This document shows, piece by piece, positions 15,218 to 16,256 of a stretch of DNA of 16,256 bases. The stretch is taken from assembly GCA_031263945.1 (NCBI GenBank), contig JAISEW010000110.1, positions 1-16,256 on the forward strand. Reading direction: 5' to 3'. The notes beneath the pieces are model-generated. The model searched no databases, was not told the DNA's origin, and saw only the letters and a program-made list of their open reading frames with translations. The DNA is from Gracilibacteraceae bacterium. Its GTDB lineage: Bacteria > Bacillota > Desulfitobacteriia > Desulfitobacteriales > Syntrophobotulaceae. Made by a program: the position numbers and the translations under genes. Each line of letters begins with the position of its first letter. Position 1 is the first letter of the stretch.

Positions 15218-16176
15218 GCGCCGGGCAGGCGCCGCCGGTTTATCTCGCGCCGATGGCCGGCGTCACGGACCGCGCTTTTCGGGAGATCGCGCGGGAAATA
15301 TGCCCGGCGGTCCGGGTGGTGACGGAGATGATCAGCGCCAAAGCTCTGCTGCGCGATAACCGCAAAACATGGGCTATGCTGGCTTTAGGGGAGGAGGCGC
15401 CGCCCCGCGTCGTCCAGCTTTTCGGGCGCGACGCGGAGGAAATGGCCGCCGCCGCCCGGATCCTGATGGCGGCGGGCGCGGACGGGATCGACCTCAACAT
15501 GGGCTGCCCGACGGCGAAAATCGTGAAAAACGGCGAGGGGGCCGCTCTCCTGCGCGACGGGCCGCAGGCGGTCGCCGTGGCCCGAGCCGTAGCCCGCGCC
15601 GTCCCTCTGCCGGTATCCGTCAAATGCCGTCTGGGCTGGAACGCGGCGGAGGCGGATACGGCGGCGCGCCTGGCCCCCCGCTGGGAGGAAGCGGGCGTCG
15701 CTTTTCTGACGGTACACGGGCGCACGCGGGAGCAGTTCTACGCCGGCCGGGCGGATTGGGCCGGAGTGGCCGCCGTCCGGGCCGCGACCGCCCTGCCGGT
15801 CGTCGTGAACGGCGATATCGCCTCGCCGGCTGACGCGCGGGCGGCGCTGGAGGTCACGGGCTGCACCGGGGTGATGATCGGCCGGGCGGCCCTGGGCAAT
15901 CCCTGGCTCTTAGCCGCGGCCGCCGCCGAACTGTCAGACCCCGCCGGGGCCTGGCCGCCGCCGGAGCCGCGGGAGCGGGCGCGGGCGGCCCTCCGGCATT
16001 TGGATAAACTGCTGGCCTACAAGGGCGAATATATCGGCGCGCGGGAAATGCGCAAGCATTTCGGCTGGTACTGCAAGGGCCGGCGCGGAGCGGCGGTCCT
16101 GCGCGCGGCGGCCCTGCGGGCGGAAACTGCCGCGGAGCTGCGGGCGCTCATCCGGGAGACTTATAGGCACCTCTAA
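15214..16176 (+). CDS. dusB: tRNA-dihydrouridine synthase (DusB-like)
   Basis: FMN- and NADPH-dependent enzyme reducing uridines in tRNA to dihydrouridine. The 320-residue product has the FMN-binding start YLAPMAGVTDRAFR (10–23), QLFGRD (68–73), GIDLNMGCPTAKIVKNGEG with catalytic Cys98, VSVKCRLGW, VHGRTREQFY, NGDIAS and VMIGRAALGNPWL. The helical C-terminal tRNA-binding part contains MRKHFGWYCKG. Length is that of the DusB group of Bacillota. The frame is open back to an ATG at 15115 inside cimA, but the family N-terminus fits TTG 15214, which overlaps the cimA stop as TTGA. The reading upstream of it has no homology. The SD is weak (CAGGG near 15203–15207), consistent with coupling to cimA. 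Its stop codon lies in the terminator stem. Confidence 0.94.
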   Translation: MSAGQAPPVYLAPMAGVTDRAFREIAREICPAVRVVTEMISAKALLRDNRKTWAMLALGEEAPPRVVQLFGRDAEEMAAAARILMAAGADGIDLNMGCPTAKIVKNGEGAALLRDGPQAVAVARAVARAVPLPVSVKCRLGWNAAEADTAARLAPRWEEAGVAFLTVHGRTREQFYAGRADWAGVAAVRAATALPVVVNGDIASPADARAALEVTGCTGVMIGRAALGNPWLLAAAAAELSDPAGAWPPPEPRERARAALRHLDKLLAYKGEYIGAREMRKHFGWYCKGRRGAAVLRAAALRAETAAELRALIRETYRHL

Positions 16177-16200
16177 GTATTTAGAGGTACCCTTATTTTT
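16166..16200 (+). terminator. Rho-independent terminator after dusB
   Basis: ACCTCTAA (16169–16176) pairs perfectly with TTAGAGGT (16181–16188) around a GTAT loop. Two further G–C pairs beyond one mismatch (16166–16167 with 16190–16191) extend the stem. CTTATTTTT follows, ending in a five-T tract at 16200. The dusB TAA stop forms the last three bases of the upper stem arm. It closes the long + strand run. Confidence 0.85.
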
Positions 16201-16210
16201 AATCACCATA

Positions 16211-16239
16211 TTGCCGCGGGCCGCGCGGCGGTGTATAAT
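16211..16239 (+). promoter_or_regulatory. Predicted sigma-A-type promoter for the next gene
   Basis: TTGCCG (16211–16216, four of six consensus) and a perfect TATAAT (16234–16239) are separated by the ideal 17 bp, just past the terminator. An SD-like GGAGAA (16247–16252) and a terminal AT at 16255–16256 suggest that the next + strand gene starts at the edge, if the following base is G. Its transcript would have a very short leader. The gene itself is not visible. Confidence 0.65.
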
Positions 16240-16256
16240 AAATGTTGGAGAAGCAT

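Noticed and set aside
9341..16188. Shared CACCTCTAA string at the 3' ends of gmk (9345–9353) and dusB (16168–16176) as a dispersed repeat family
   Set aside because: Only 9 bases are shared before the sequences diverge, and only the dusB copy forms a full hairpin. Two short matches do not show a repeat family.
1..16256. CRISPR array, IS element, tRNA or rRNA gene, phage or toxin–antitoxin genes
   Set aside because: I looked for spaced repeats, transposase motifs, cloverleaf-type sequences and small gene pairs and saw none; nearly all bases are explained by conserved genes.

Overview
The window is a GC-rich stretch of bacterial chromosome, clearly Bacillota (Firmicutes)-like. The lineage-telling part is the block yicC–remA–gmk–rpoZ–coaBC, with the small regulator RemA, followed by metK. 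GC-rich Negativicutes or Clostridia would fit best, but the genus cannot be named from the sequence. Apart from a broken transporter gene at the left edge, the genes are conserved housekeeping and amino-acid genes, tightly packed on the + strand.

Layout. Positions 1–611 (minus strand) hold the middle and C-terminal part of an MFS transporter. Its first four or so membrane helices are missing, and a 17-bp tandem duplication lies at the break. A sigma-A-type promoter (577–606) then faces right. From 653 to 16176 run sixteen + strand genes: def, polA, mutM, an ABC-F ATPase, a FlK-like hotdog thioesterase, yigZ, yicC, remA, gmk, rpoZ, coaBC, metK, a double-ACT protein, a class I/II aminotransferase, cimA and dusB. 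No gap between them exceeds about 35 bases and several genes overlap by 4 bases, so they could form one transcript of about 15.6 kb. A rho-independent terminator (16166–16200) follows dusB and uses its stop codon in the stem. A second promoter (16211–16239) then leads to a gene just beyond the right edge.

Functions. The run combines N-terminal protein processing (def), DNA replication and oxidative-damage repair (polA, mutM), ribosome-associated or antibiotic-response functions (ABC-F), RNA metabolism (yicC, dusB), transcription (rpoZ, remA), nucleotide and cofactor supply (gmk, coaBC, metK) and an amino-acid section (ACT–aminotransferase–cimA). In the last section cimA would make (R)-citramalate for isoleucine synthesis. 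The substrate of the aminotransferase and the ligand of the ACT protein are open.

I found no CRISPR array, insertion sequence, tRNA, rRNA, phage gene or clear new defence or metabolic system. The best leads are the decayed MFS gene with its duplication, an exact 33-bp repeat inside the ABC-F gene, a possible SD-masking hairpin at gmk/rpoZ, the ACT–aminotransferase–cimA group and the uncharacterised FlK-like thioesterase.
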